In this document: piece after piece, positions 17,333-25,582 of the stretch
How the letters are laid out: the number at the start of each line of letters is the position of its first letter
Numbering within the stretch: position 1 is the stretch's first letter
Notes under the pieces: model-generated
What the model saw: only the letters and a program-made list of their open reading frames with translations
Database searches by the model: none
Told to the model about the DNA's origin: nothing
Translations under genes and position numbers: made by a program
Source: CAYZUC01 sp964481705
GTDB lineage: Bacteria; Bacillota; Clostridia; Lachnospirales; Lachnospiraceae
NCBI GenBank assembly: GCA_964481705.1
Contig: CAYZUC010000032.1
Coordinates: 1-28,790 of the forward strand
Length of the DNA: 28,790 nucleotides
Direction: 5' to 3'

Positions 17333-18013
17333 TCACCCCCGCTTCCGGTCACTTACTATCCTGCCATCTTCTATCGTTACCACACGATCCGCTTCCTGCG
17401 CTACCTTGTCATCATGTGTAATCAAGAGAATTGTCTGCTTGAGGCTGCGATTCGATATCTTTAGTAATTCCATAATTTCTTTGGAATTCTTTTGATCCAG
17501 ATTACCGGTCGGTTCATCCGCAAGTAAAACAGCCGGACGGTAAATCAACGCTCTGGCAAGAGCTACTCGCTGCTGTTGTCCACCGGAAAGCTGATGTGGT
17601 AAAGCACATAATTTCCCACTTAATCCCAAAGAATCCACAATTGTTGCAAAATACTCCTGATCCGGTTTCTTTTTATCCAAAAGCAATGGCATCAGAATAT
17701 TCTTCTCTACGGTTAATGTAGGTATCAGATTATAGAACTGATAAACAATACCAACTTTTCTTCTTCGGAAGATAGCAGCTTCTGTCGCGTTAAGCTTTGC
17801 TATATCAATACCGCCTACTTCTACGGTTCCCCTGGTTGGTTTGTCCACACTTCCAATAATATGTAAGAAAGTCGACTTTCCCGATCCGGAGGCTCCAATC
17901 ACGGCAGTAAATTCGCCCTCTTCCATAGAAAAGTCGATGCCACTCAGCGCAGCAACCCGACTATTCCCTGTTCCAAATATCTTTTCTACCCCCTTGCATT
18001 TAAGTATTTCCAT
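17333..18013 (-). CDS. ABC transporter ATP-binding protein (MacB/LolD type)
   Basis: 226 aa from the ATG at 18013, which has AGGAGGAG directly ahead; a longer frame to a GTG at 18106 would put the start at the predicted transcript end and contain the tandem repeats, so it is less likely. Walker A is G-A-S-G-S-G-K-S-T (residues 40-48), followed by a Q-loop region Y-Q-F-Y-N-L-I-P, signature L-S-G-G-Q-Q-Q-R-V-A-L-A-R-A, Walker B L-L-A-D-E-P-T-G-N-L-D, and the H-loop I-T-H-D. It powers the FtsX-type permease encoded next, whose start region abuts or overlaps this stop. The pair has its own promoter at 18115-18143. Confidence 0.92.
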   Translation of the reverse strand: MEILKCKGVEKIFGTGNSRVAALSGIDFSMEEGEFTAVIGASGSGKSTFLHIIGSVDKPTRGTVEVGGIDIAKLNATEAAIFRRRKVGIVYQFYNLIPTLTVEKNILMPLLLDKKKPDQEYFATIVDSLGLSGKLCALPHQLSGGQQQRVALARALIYRPAVLLADEPTGNLDQKNSKEIMELLKISNRSLKQTILLITHDDKVAQEADRVVTIEDGRIVSDRKRG

Positions 18014-18022
18014 TCTCTCCTC

Positions 18023-18067
18023 CTGTCGTGTGATATGCTGTCGTGTGATATGCCGTCGTGTGATATC
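18023..18067 (-). repeat. Three 15-bp tandem repeats in the ABC operon leader
   Basis: Unit on the plus strand: CTGTCGTGTGATATG, twice exact (18023-18037, 18038-18052) and once with two changes (18053-18067). The repeats end right at the AGGAGG ribosome site of the ATPase gene. The 15-bp period keeps the upstream frame open (I-T-R-Q-H), but the ribosome site lies after the repeats. Confidence 0.85.
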
Positions 18068-18114
18068 CTGTTGCTGGAGACCTTTTGCGGAATATCCCCT
18101 GTTCACTGACTCCT

Positions 18115-18143
18115 ATTATAACATCGAAATCACGTCATCTCAA
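18115..18143 (-). promoter_or_regulatory. Promoter for the ABC exporter operon
   Basis: On the minus strand: TTGAGA, 17 bases, TATAAT. The predicted start is near 18108, giving a leader of about 95 nt that holds the 15-bp tandem repeats. Confidence 0.8.
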
Positions 18144-18184
18144 CATCAACACACCCGTCGGAGGGGAGCTGAATACTATAATAC

Positions 18185-19708
18185 TTATAAGCAATTGGTA
18201 AATCGTCGGAATCCTTCCCTTCCCTCTGGTGTGGTTTTATAGACTCCTGCATCCTCCAGAACATGGGAAAAGACAATTCCAATCTCCTGTCGCAAAATTG
18301 CTTCCGCATTACTTTCACAAAAATCTGGGTGTTTCTCAAGTATCTGTTTGGCCCATTCGGCATGCTTTTCTGTATCTGGAGAACTGGTCAAATCTCTTCC
18401 GGTAAGCATGGAAACACGCAGTTCATCCAGTTCCTTTTTCAAACGAGAGGGCAGTATGGCAAGCCCCATAACCTCGATCAATCCAATATTTTCTTTCTTA
18501 ATATGATGATACTCCGCATGCGGATGGAATACGCCAAGGGGATGTTCTTTCGACGTTATATTATTACGCAAAACAAGATCCATTTCATATTTATCTCCCC
18601 TTTTCCGTGCAATCGGCGTAATGGTATTATGAATCTCTCCATTGGTATATGCAAAAATTCCGGAACCTTCATCCGAGTAATTTCGCCACTTTGTCAGACA
18701 AAATCCACAAGCCTGCACAAGTCTGGAAAGATTATCGGAGCGTAAACGTATCACCGCCAATGGCCATTTTAGCGTTTCCGCTTCTATCTCAGGAAATTCC
18801 CTCATGGTAAAGGAGTAGTCACTGGCGGCTCTTGCCATCGGGAACTCATAGCGACCCCCCTGAAAATGATCATGGCTTAGAATTGACCCGCCTACAATTG
18901 GAATATCTGCATTCGAGCCTAAGATATAATGAGGAAACCTTTCCACAAATGTAAGCAAGCGACGAAAAGTCTCTTCGGTAATTTTCATAGGAACATGTTC
19001 CTTATGGAAAACAATACAATGCTCATTGAAATAAACGTAAGGGGAATACTGCAGCCCCCAGGCTTCTCCATTCAATGTAATCGGAATCACACGATGATTC
19101 TGCCTGGCCGGATGCTTGAGATTGCCGGAAAAGCCCTCATTTTCTGCACAAAGAAGACACTTGGGATAGGTTGCTGAGGATAACTTGGCGGCCTCTGCAA
19201 TTTCACGTGGATTTTTTTCCGGCTTGGATAGATTAATCGTAATGTCCAAATCTCCATACGGGGTTACGGTGACCCATTTGATATCTTTGTTGACACGATA
19301 TCTTCGAATATAATTGGTATCCTTGGAAAAGAGATAGTATTGATTTGTCGCCTCTTCTATTCCAGACTTTGCCTCTATTTCGGAAAAATCGCGTATTACC
19401 TCAGAAGGACGTTTGACAAGTACAGACATCAGTCTTGTATCAAACAAATCACGCTGTGTTGTGGTATTATCTTTAAATAGTCCTTTCTGAAAAGCTCCAT
19501 CACAAAGCTTCATAAGAATGTCCTCTAGGTCTTCTCGTTCTACTTCTCCCTGAAGGGGCATCTCCGATGGCTCTGACAATTCAAGCATTTCCATAAGCAT
19601 ATTCCGTGTATAGATGACATCGCTGCTCTCAATAAGACCTGTTTTTTTGCCGTACTTTATTAAGCGTTCCATATTCTCACATAGGAACACATCGTTTTTA
19701 CTTTTCAT
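18185..19708 (-). CDS. galT: UDP-glucose--hexose-1-phosphate uridylyltransferase (class II)
   Basis: 507 aa, the size of the Firmicute class II GalT, well above the ~350 aa of the E. coli type. Family hallmarks are C-L-L-C-A-E-N-E-G-F, N-H-R-V-I-P-I and the catalytic-region motif S-H-D-H-F-Q-G-G. It exchanges UMP between UDP-glucose and galactose-1-phosphate in the Leloir pathway. The ATG at 19708 is preceded by GGAG at eight bases; the in-frame GTG three codons earlier touches that GGAG. It lies 23 bases after galK and is co-transcribed with it and the LacI-type regulator. galE is not present in the window. Confidence 0.93.
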   Translation of the reverse strand: MKSKNDVFLCENMERLIKYGKKTGLIESSDVIYTRNMLMEMLELSEPSEMPLQGEVEREDLEDILMKLCDGAFQKGLFKDNTTTQRDLFDTRLMSVLVKRPSEVIRDFSEIEAKSGIEEATNQYYLFSKDTNYIRRYRVNKDIKWVTVTPYGDLDITINLSKPEKNPREIAEAAKLSSATYPKCLLCAENEGFSGNLKHPARQNHRVIPITLNGEAWGLQYSPYVYFNEHCIVFHKEHVPMKITEETFRRLLTFVERFPHYILGSNADIPIVGGSILSHDHFQGGRYEFPMARAASDYSFTMREFPEIEAETLKWPLAVIRLRSDNLSRLVQACGFCLTKWRNYSDEGSGIFAYTNGEIHNTITPIARKRGDKYEMDLVLRNNITSKEHPLGVFHPHAEYHHIKKENIGLIEVMGLAILPSRLKKELDELRVSMLTGRDLTSSPDTEKHAEWAKQILEKHPDFCESNAEAILRQEIGIVFSHVLEDAGVYKTTPEGREGFRRFTNCL

Positions 19709-19731
19709 ATTTGTCACTCCAACTTTACTTG

Positions 19732-20904
19732 TTACATTATTCTCATAGGTCCGCTTCCGACGCTGACCTCATAAAAGTCTGCTGCATAACCAATTTTGTC
19801 CAGATATATCTTTCCTACCTGAGAAATCATATCCTGTACACAATCCTGTCGAACAAGATTTACGGTACAACCACCAAAGCCCGCTCCGGTTATCCTGCTT
19901 CCAATAACGCCCTCCAATTGCCACGCGGTCTCTGCCAGAGTATCCAGTTCTACGCCTGTCACCTCATAATCATCACGTAAAGAAATATGTGATTCCTTCA
20001 TCAGTCTTCCAAACTCTGCAAGATCGTTCTTTTGCAATGCCCTCCGTGCCTGTATGGTTCGTTGATTTTCAAAAACAGCATGACGTGCCCTTCTTCTGCA
20101 TACATCATCCCCAATTGCACTCTCGTATTGAGAAAATAGCTCCTCGGTAAGATCCCCCAAGGAATCTACGTGAACTACCTTCTGCAAATCTGAGAGTGCC
20201 TGTTCACACTGGGCACGACGTTCGTTATATTTCGAATCAGCAAGTCCACGCTTTTTATTGCTACATGCAATCACAAGACTATAATCCCCCAAAGACAATG
20301 GCACATACTCATGTTGTAATGTATTGGTATCCAGATAGATTGCTTGACCCTCTAATCCCATTGCTACTGCAAACTGATCCATAATCCCGCAGTTCACGCC
20401 ATTATATTGATGTTCGCAATACTGACCAAGCAATGCAATCTGAAGGTTACTAATCCGTAGTTTAAATTCCTCGCGTAGGATTACTCCTGTCAATATCTCG
20501 ACGGATGCTGAAGACGATAGACCGGATGCTGATGGTATCGTCCCCCAAATCAGCAAATCCATACCACAATCAATCGTAATTCCGTGCTTTTTCAAACTCC
20601 ATATCATCCCCTTAGGATAATTGGTCCATTCTGAAGTACCATTTGGTTCCAGTTCATTCAAATCCGATTCGATCACTCCCGCATTGCTGAAATTCAAGGA
20701 GTAGAAACGAAGTCTCGTATCCTCTCTTTTACGAACCATACCATAGGTCCCCAAATTCAGAGCACATGGTAACACATGACCTCCATTATAATCGGTATGT
20801 TCCCCTATCAGATTTACACGTCCTGGTGCAAAGTACAGATGACCCTTTTCCTGTTCGCCGCCAAATATCTGCACAAACTTCTCTTTCATTTTCTGAATGT
20901 CCAT
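19732..20904 (-). CDS. galK: Galactokinase
   Basis: 390 aa, normal for GalK. Motifs are the galactokinase signature G-R-V-N-L-I-G-E-H-T-D-Y-N-G-G (residues 28-42), the GHMP ATP-binding motif S-A-S-G-L-S-S-S-A-S, and C-terminal G-A-G-F-G-G-C. It phosphorylates galactose to galactose-1-phosphate with ATP. I place the start at the third in-frame ATG (20904) because GGAG lies six bases ahead; two ATGs up to 20916 are possible. It follows the lacI-type gene by 21 bases and precedes galT, giving the order regulator-galK-galT. In this locus it should act on galactose released by GH42. Confidence 0.95.
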   Translation of the reverse strand: MDIQKMKEKFVQIFGGEQEKGHLYFAPGRVNLIGEHTDYNGGHVLPCALNLGTYGMVRKREDTRLRFYSLNFSNAGVIESDLNELEPNGTSEWTNYPKGMIWSLKKHGITIDCGMDLLIWGTIPSASGLSSSASVEILTGVILREEFKLRISNLQIALLGQYCEHQYNGVNCGIMDQFAVAMGLEGQAIYLDTNTLQHEYVPLSLGDYSLVIACSNKKRGLADSKYNERRAQCEQALSDLQKVVHVDSLGDLTEELFSQYESAIGDDVCRRRARHAVFENQRTIQARRALQKNDLAEFGRLMKESHISLRDDYEVTGVELDTLAETAWQLEGVIGSRITGAGFGGCTVNLVRQDCVQDMISQVGKIYLDKIGYAADFYEVSVGSGPMRIM

Positions 20905-20925
20905 TTTCATCTCCATTAATCATTC

Positions 20926-21942
20926 TTATTTCGTTGACTCCTTTAAAACTACATCGTAACCAAGCACCGTGTTCTTCTCAACCTCAGCTCCATCAATCAA
21001 ATCCAATACTTTTCTACATGCGGTTCTGCTGATTTCCTCGACATCAAATTGTAATGCAGTAATGGATGGAATATTGCTTTCCAGAAACGCACTGTCATAA
21101 AAGGATGCCAAACGAACTTGGTTTGGAACCTCGATCCCTTTCATTTTCAAGTAATACAATGACATGGAACAAATACTATCATCCATACAAACTATGCATT
21201 CGACACCTTGTGCAAGCAACTGTTCAACCGCTCTTCCAACCATTTGCGCATTCGATACATTTAAGAAAACATTGGATTTATTTACTTCCATTCCTGCCTT
21301 TACGAAGGCTCTTTTATATCCGTCCAGACGACTTTGTGTTACCACATGACTCTCATCTCCACCAATCAAACCGATACTTCCGGAGAATTTCATCAGCAAA
21401 ATGGATGTGAGCTCTGCACATGCACTGATATGATCGTTGTCTACCGTATAGACATCATAAACGGTGGAACCAATCGCCACAAACGGTATTCTCTTTTCAT
21501 TTAAGTAATCAAGAGCTAAATCCTTTGAAAGCGTGCGGCTTAAAATAACACCGTCCACCTTCTTATTTTCAATAATCCTTTTTAACTGAGTCACATCCTT
21601 TTCCGTAACCATGGATATGACCACGTCATAATCATCCAATGAAGCAATTTCAGAAATACCCATCATACACTTTTGAAAGAAAGGAAGGGATACCGCATCA
21701 CAGTCTCCGGGAATTACGAGACCAATATTATATGTCTTAGAATTCGCAAGACTTTTTGCTATGGCACTCGGGCGATAATTATTCTTTTCAATATAACGTA
21801 ATACCTTGTCACGTGTCGCAGTTCCGATACGCCCCTTGCCTGAAATAGCTCTCGAAACAGTCGTTCTGGAAACTCCCAGTGCGTCCGCCACATCTCCTAT
21901 TGTAATTCTGTCTCCATTTTGTTTATCTGTAAAATCAGACAT
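20926..21942 (-). CDS. LacI/GalR-family transcriptional regulator
   Basis: 338 aa. The N-terminal helix-turn-helix I-T-I-G-D-V-A-D-A-L-G-V-S-R-T-T-V-S-R-A (residues 13-32) and hinge helix Y-R-P-S-A-I-A-K-S-L-A are typical of LacI/GalR. The rest is a periplasmic-binding-like sensor domain (G-L-V-I-P-G-D ... D-G-V-I-L-S-R ... I-G-L-I-G-G-D-E). The ATG at 21942 has GGGGAG six bases upstream; a TTG two codons before is less likely. It is the first gene of the galK-galT operon, and two LacI-type operators in this locus are probably its targets. The inducer is likely galactose or a galacto-oligosaccharide (inference). Confidence 0.9.
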   Translation of the reverse strand: MSDFTDKQNGDRITIGDVADALGVSRTTVSRAISGKGRIGTATRDKVLRYIEKNNYRPSAIAKSLANSKTYNIGLVIPGDCDAVSLPFFQKCMMGISEIASLDDYDVVISMVTEKDVTQLKRIIENKKVDGVILSRTLSKDLALDYLNEKRIPFVAIGSTVYDVYTVDNDHISACAELTSILLMKFSGSIGLIGGDESHVVTQSRLDGYKRAFVKAGMEVNKSNVFLNVSNAQMVGRAVEQLLAQGVECIVCMDDSICSMSLYYLKMKGIEVPNQVRLASFYDSAFLESNIPSITALQFDVEEISRTACRKVLDLIDGAEVEKNTVLGYDVVLKESTK

Positions 21943-22031
21943 ACACAACTCCCCACTTTCGTTAACCTTTCAAGACCTGTATGATATCAATATACCACAT
22001 GCATTTGAAAATGAACACGTTGTGTTACGTA

Positions 22032-22247
22032 TTAATCGTCAAAATCCGTGATGCGTTCAAGCATTGCACGATAGCGAAAACGTGCCATTTCATTTTTCTC
22101 AAGTACATCCTCTTCGCTTCCGGTGTACTGGCAACGAATGCAGTAATACTCCTTCTTTTCGTGATCATAAAACATATCAATGTCAAGGTCTCTCATAAAG
22201 CAGGACGGACAGCGATAATTTAATCTTCCTTTTCCAGACTGAGCCAT
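22032..22247 (-). CDS. Small zinc-ribbon protein
   Basis: 71 aa. It has two Cys pairs, R-C-P-S-C (residues 12-16) and Y-C-I-R-C (35-39), forming a zinc ribbon, and an acidic, basic-mixed C-terminal helix. AAGGAGG lies ten bases before the ATG, an excellent ribosome site, although the gene begins 28 bases inside the end of the 610-aa gene. This overlap implies translation from the same transcript. Function unknown; zinc ribbons of this size may bind nucleic acid or protein. Confidence 0.7.
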   Translation of the reverse strand: MAQSGKGRLNYRCPSCFMRDLDIDMFYDHEKKEYYCIRCQYTGSEEDVLEKNEMARFRYRAMLERITDFDD

Positions 22248-24052
22248 GTTGTAAATACCTCCTTGTCTGTAATTTTTTTGGTATACTCCAATGTAAACAT
22301 TGGTGAGAATGCATAGCCTTCACGAACAACTCCAAATGCAGACGTCTCCTTGCATTCCAGTGAAACTCTCGTTTTAATTGGTGGAATCACTGCACTCAAT
22401 CTCTCCGCCCCTAAAAGTCCCTCTTCCCTGCATTCATAAGCATAAGGAATGGATTTCATTTCTTTCTTTCCTATGCATTCCAACACAATATCTGTCATAT
22501 CCTCCGGATACTCAGTGGTTCCGTAACAGCCTACCATATATTCTCGAATCTCAACTTCCTTCTCTTCATCCGAAATATGTAGTATTCTTCTGTCTGTTCT
22601 GATTGTCCCGCTTCCCTCTTCAAAAATATGAACCGTTTGAATCTTCACGGTAACATCCTCGAATACAACCTCTATCGGATCGAGTACCAGCCTCCTCTTC
22701 TTTCCCTCTTCTTCGAAATGTGCCTTTGTCCTGCATAAGCACAAATCAACTTCCTCGCCATTATGGATGACCTTAGCACTTCGTACTGTTCCTTCTCCTG
22801 CATAGTGAGTAAAATAACCTGCACGATATTTCTCCTGTATCAAAAAGGGATAGGATGCATCCTGAACATGTTTCGTACCAATTCCAACCGGCCATTCCAG
22901 TTTTGCCGCATAGGGACGCAAATCCACAAGCGCTCCACCCTGATCCATATTAATACAGGCCCTCATATAGGGATCGCAATACCAAAACAGTTGTTTCTGG
23001 GAACCATACAATATATCCTTCCATAATGCACATTCTGGTTCGGTGTAGGTCTTCTTCTCCCGATAATAGCCTGCAAATTCTGCCATGGTCATATCGGTAA
23101 GTTTTCCCTCTTTTTTCAGTTTTCCATAATAAGCCATTCCATCCTCATAGGATTTTAGAAGCAATTCATAGGGAGCCTCCCAACGACCCATCTTATTCAT
23201 CCACCCAGGACCAACAAACATCATGTTATATGCATAACCATTATTGTATTTTGCCAAATGCCGGTATTGATCAATCAGATTGAAAAGATATGGAAATTGT
23301 TCTCCTTCATAAATCATGCCCCGCAGAACATTCTGAGGGTGTGTTCCAAAATTAGAGCCGTTACCGTCATAGCATGCAATTAAATCTCGAGATAAATGTG
23401 GGATTGCAACGATACCGCTATCCTCCTCCTTATTCGCTGCTGGTGCATGGGTATTCTGCCTCGACGGAATCCACGGAGCCCATGGGCCTCCATCCATGAG
23501 TGTGTACCAGCTGTTATTACAGGTATGATATGCCTTTGGACCTTCCTCCCAGCAGGTTGCAACAGCACAGGAAACCTCCGGGTACTGCTCCTTAATATAG
23601 CGGATCAAGTCCGCATCCATATAATAAGAGCCGGTGGATTTTGGATAAAAGCCAAAACATTCGTAAAACTTCTCAAATGCATCCTTCACAATCGACTTCT
23701 TATCTTCGAGAGAAAACATCCAGATACAAAAATCTTTTGTTTTGTACTTATCACGAAACTCCTTACAGGGAAGTCCCAACAGGGTTAATGAAATCTCATC
23801 CCCATACTGTGCATGATCCTTTTTTGCCAGTTCAATAGCTTCCTCACAGAATAAACTTGCATAAGTCATCTGAATCGTTGTTTTCAATCCATTTTTATGA
23901 GCAATCTCCTGCTGTGTCTTAAAAATATCGAGCGACTCTGTTAAGAGTGCACTTCTTGATATATCCTCTGTCTTTCCATGTCCCGTTACCTTTTCCGCGT
24001 ACTCCGGAACCATTTCCGGACGATGAATGATATTCACAATAAATTGTTCCAT
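22220..24052 (-). CDS. Unassigned 610-aa protein of the galactan regulon
   Basis: 610 aa, no signal peptide and no membrane helix, so cytoplasmic. The N-terminal ~270 residues look like a beta/alpha-barrel of the polysaccharide-deacetylase/glycosidase type (I-I-H-R-P-E ... F-G-F-Y-P-K-S-T-G-S-Y-Y-M-D-A-D ... W-Y-T-L-M-D-G-G-P-W). The C-terminal ~250 residues look beta-rich, as in glycosidase accessory domains. I have a weak impression of the DUF3863/DUF3864 type but cannot confirm it. ATG at 24052 has GAGGAACGGGA just ahead. The promoter is a perfect TTGACA-17-TATTCT with a LacI-type operator at its start point, which ties the gene to GH53/GH42. A role in processing galactose-containing glycans is inference. 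Confidence 0.6.
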   Translation of the reverse strand: MEQFIVNIIHRPEMVPEYAEKVTGHGKTEDISRSALLTESLDIFKTQQEIAHKNGLKTTIQMTYASLFCEEAIELAKKDHAQYGDEISLTLLGLPCKEFRDKYKTKDFCIWMFSLEDKKSIVKDAFEKFYECFGFYPKSTGSYYMDADLIRYIKEQYPEVSCAVATCWEEGPKAYHTCNNSWYTLMDGGPWAPWIPSRQNTHAPAANKEEDSGIVAIPHLSRDLIACYDGNGSNFGTHPQNVLRGMIYEGEQFPYLFNLIDQYRHLAKYNNGYAYNMMFVGPGWMNKMGRWEAPYELLLKSYEDGMAYYGKLKKEGKLTDMTMAEFAGYYREKKTYTEPECALWKDILYGSQKQLFWYCDPYMRACINMDQGGALVDLRPYAAKLEWPVGIGTKHVQDASYPFLIQEKYRAGYFTHYAGEGTVRSAKVIHNGEEVDLCLCRTKAHFEEEGKKRRLVLDPIEVVFEDVTVKIQTVHIFEEGSGTIRTDRRILHISDEEKEVEIREYMVGCYGTTEYPEDMTDIVLECIGKKEMKSIPYAYECREEGLLGAERLSAVIPPIKTRVSLECKETSAFGVVREGYAFSPMFTLEYTKKITDKEVFTTWLSLEKED

Positions 24053-24154
24053 TCCCGTTCCTCGTTTCTGTTAGTTTACGATAGAGCCTGTAATTCCATA
24101 GTTTTGTTTGTTTCGTACTTCCTCAGATATTTCGAACCTTCTTTTTTTAACCGT

Positions 24155-24173
24155 TTTGCGCAATCGGTTGTTC
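24155..24173. promoter_or_regulatory. LacI-type operator upstream of the 610-aa gene
   Basis: TTTGCGCAATCGGTTGTTC on the plus strand. It matches the site at 25492-25510 at 17 of 19 positions and has the central CG with imperfect dyad (TTG..CAA around it) seen in LacI-family operators. It lies directly at the predicted transcription start (about 24174). Confidence 0.75.
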
Positions 24174-24180
24174 TAATGTG

Positions 24181-24209
24181 AGAATATAACTTTTATTTCC
24201 TCGTGTCAA
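24181..24209 (-). promoter_or_regulatory. Promoter for the 610-aa gene
   Basis: On the minus strand: TTGACA, 17 bases, TATTCT. The expected start is near 24174, immediately ahead of the operator, so a bound repressor should block initiation. Confidence 0.8.
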
Positions 24210-24279
24210 TGTATTTTTTCACAAACCATACTCTGATTTTCTTGTATACTTTGTACACATAAAAATGCATCGTTCGTTT

Positions 24280-25404
24280 TTATCGACGCCAGTTATGAAT
24301 AACATCCCATGAAGGCAATGCATTTCCATCGTAATCAAAAAGTGCCTGATTCGCCCATTCATTTCCTCCGCCACTCTTTTCCTTCATGTAAGAAATTGCT
24401 TCCGGCGTCGCCCATTCGGAACCTGGGACAGGAATCCATGCAGGTTCCCAGTAGAAGAAACCTCTTCCACGATTTTCTGGTATGCGATCTAATAGTTCCA
24501 GTAAATCTCGAAGGAACTTGCATTGTCCTTCCATAGACATCTCGTACTCAATTCCGGAAACAAGCTCCGGTTTCGTCGCCATTCCCTTTCGTTTCCTATT
24601 CCCAAGCTTTTCATACTCCTCATAATCCTGCATGGTAAATCCCATCGACACCTCGGCAATTATCAAATCTTTCCCATACTGAAGAATCATATCCTTCATA
24701 TTGTATTCGAGCTGAGCCATAGTTCCGTGCCAGAATGGGTAGTAAGACAGACCAATACATTCAAAGTCCTCTCCATACCTGAGATAGTGATCAAACCAGT
24801 CGCGATACATTTCATTATTCCCACCATCATCCAAATGGAGCATTACCGGTATATCTGGCAATACCTGTCTCACCGCCCGGATTCCTGCACTGATAAAGAT
24901 TGCAATATTCTGATATTCGGGCTTCTTTCCAAACGGCCATAATAAACCATTTGTAACCTCATTTCCAACCTGAACCATTGTTGGACATACTCCACATGTT
25001 ACAAGGTAAAGCAAGGAATCCCTTGTATAATCAAACACTGCCTGTTCCAGCTGTTTCACTGTCTGATATGGAAGCCATGCCTTGGGAATGCATTGTTTTC
25101 CCGGGTCTGCCCAGAAATCACTATAATGAAAGTCAAGCAAAAATCCCATTCCCATCCTTTGCGCACGTTTCGCAAGTCGTACAACCACCGAGAGGTCATT
25201 ATTTCCAGCCCCATAAGGTTTACCATCCATGCTATATGGACAATTCCATAACCGTAAACGTACGTAATTAACGCCCTTATTCTTCATAATCTCAAGTGCA
25301 TCTCTCTGTATTCCATTCTCATAGAACCGACCACCCAGCTTCTCCACCTCTTCCAGACTTGAAATATCCACGCCCTTAATCCCCGACAAATCACCTTCTA
25401 TCAT
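24280..25404 (-). CDS. GH53 endo-beta-1,4-galactanase, cytoplasmic
   Basis: 374 aa, one complete GH53 (clan GH-A) barrel. It starts G-V-D-I-S-S-L-E-E-V, then V-R-L-R-L-W-N, L-D-F-H-Y-S-D-F-W-A-D-P-G-K-Q, the acid/base motif V-Q-V-G-N-E-V-T-N-G-L-L-W-P (E149), and the nucleophile region I-I-A-E-V-S-M-G-F (E251); G-F-F-Y-W-E-P-A-W closes the domain. It cleaves beta-1,4-galactan, the side chain of rhamnogalacturonan I. There is no signal peptide, unusual for this family, so it probably acts on imported galacto-oligosaccharides. A TTGCAA-17-TATGAT promoter with an operator at its start point lies upstream, divergent from GH42. Confidence 0.9.
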   Translation of the reverse strand: MIEGDLSGIKGVDISSLEEVEKLGGRFYENGIQRDALEIMKNKGVNYVRLRLWNCPYSMDGKPYGAGNNDLSVVVRLAKRAQRMGMGFLLDFHYSDFWADPGKQCIPKAWLPYQTVKQLEQAVFDYTRDSLLYLVTCGVCPTMVQVGNEVTNGLLWPFGKKPEYQNIAIFISAGIRAVRQVLPDIPVMLHLDDGGNNEMYRDWFDHYLRYGEDFECIGLSYYPFWHGTMAQLEYNMKDMILQYGKDLIIAEVSMGFTMQDYEEYEKLGNRKRKGMATKPELVSGIEYEMSMEGQCKFLRDLLELLDRIPENRGRGFFYWEPAWIPVPGSEWATPEAISYMKEKSGGGNEWANQALFDYDGNALPSWDVIHNWRR

Positions 25405-25479
25405 CGTTTTGTCTACTCCTTTCTTCTGTAAGTATCTATGAGGGTAAAAAAATTACTCCTTTACGTTATCTTTGATTTG

Positions 25480-25488
25480 TGATATGCT
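25480..25488 (+). promoter_or_regulatory. Possible extended -10 promoter for GH42
   Basis: TG-a-TATGCT on the plus strand without a good -35. The start would fall near 25494, inside the operator at 25492-25510, so the same repressor could control both directions. Weaker than the other promoters listed. Confidence 0.45.
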
Positions 25489-25491
25489 TTA

Positions 25492-25510
25492 TTTGCGCAA
25501 CCGCTTGTTC
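25492..25510. promoter_or_regulatory. LacI-type operator in the GH53/GH42 divergent region
   Basis: TTTGCGCAACCGCTTGTTC on the plus strand, 17/19 identical to the site at 24155-24173. It overlaps the predicted start of GH53 (about 25508) and lies at the possible start of GH42, placing both glycosidase genes under one repressor. Confidence 0.75.
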
Positions 25511-25514
25511 ATAA

Positions 25515-25543
25515 ATCATAACACCATTTTTGTACATTTGCAA
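25515..25543 (-). promoter_or_regulatory. Promoter for GH53
   Basis: On the minus strand: TTGCAA, 17 bases, TATGAT. The expected start is near 25508, inside the operator. Confidence 0.7.
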
Positions 25544-25582
25544 TATCTATGCATTTGTGCATTTTCAAGAAAGGATACTTTT

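Noticed and set aside
21999..22035. A third LacI operator ahead of the lacI-galK-galT genes (ATGAACACGTTGTGTT)
   Set aside because: It shares ATGAACA and GTTG with the two good sites, but the spacing differs by three bases and the dyad is poor; autoregulation is not supported by this alone.
25472..25582. 37-residue N-terminal extension of GH42
   Set aside because: It has no ribosome site, overlaps the operator region, and the family start F-Y-G-T-A-Y-Y-D-E-Y lies just after the ATG at 25583 with a good ribosome site.
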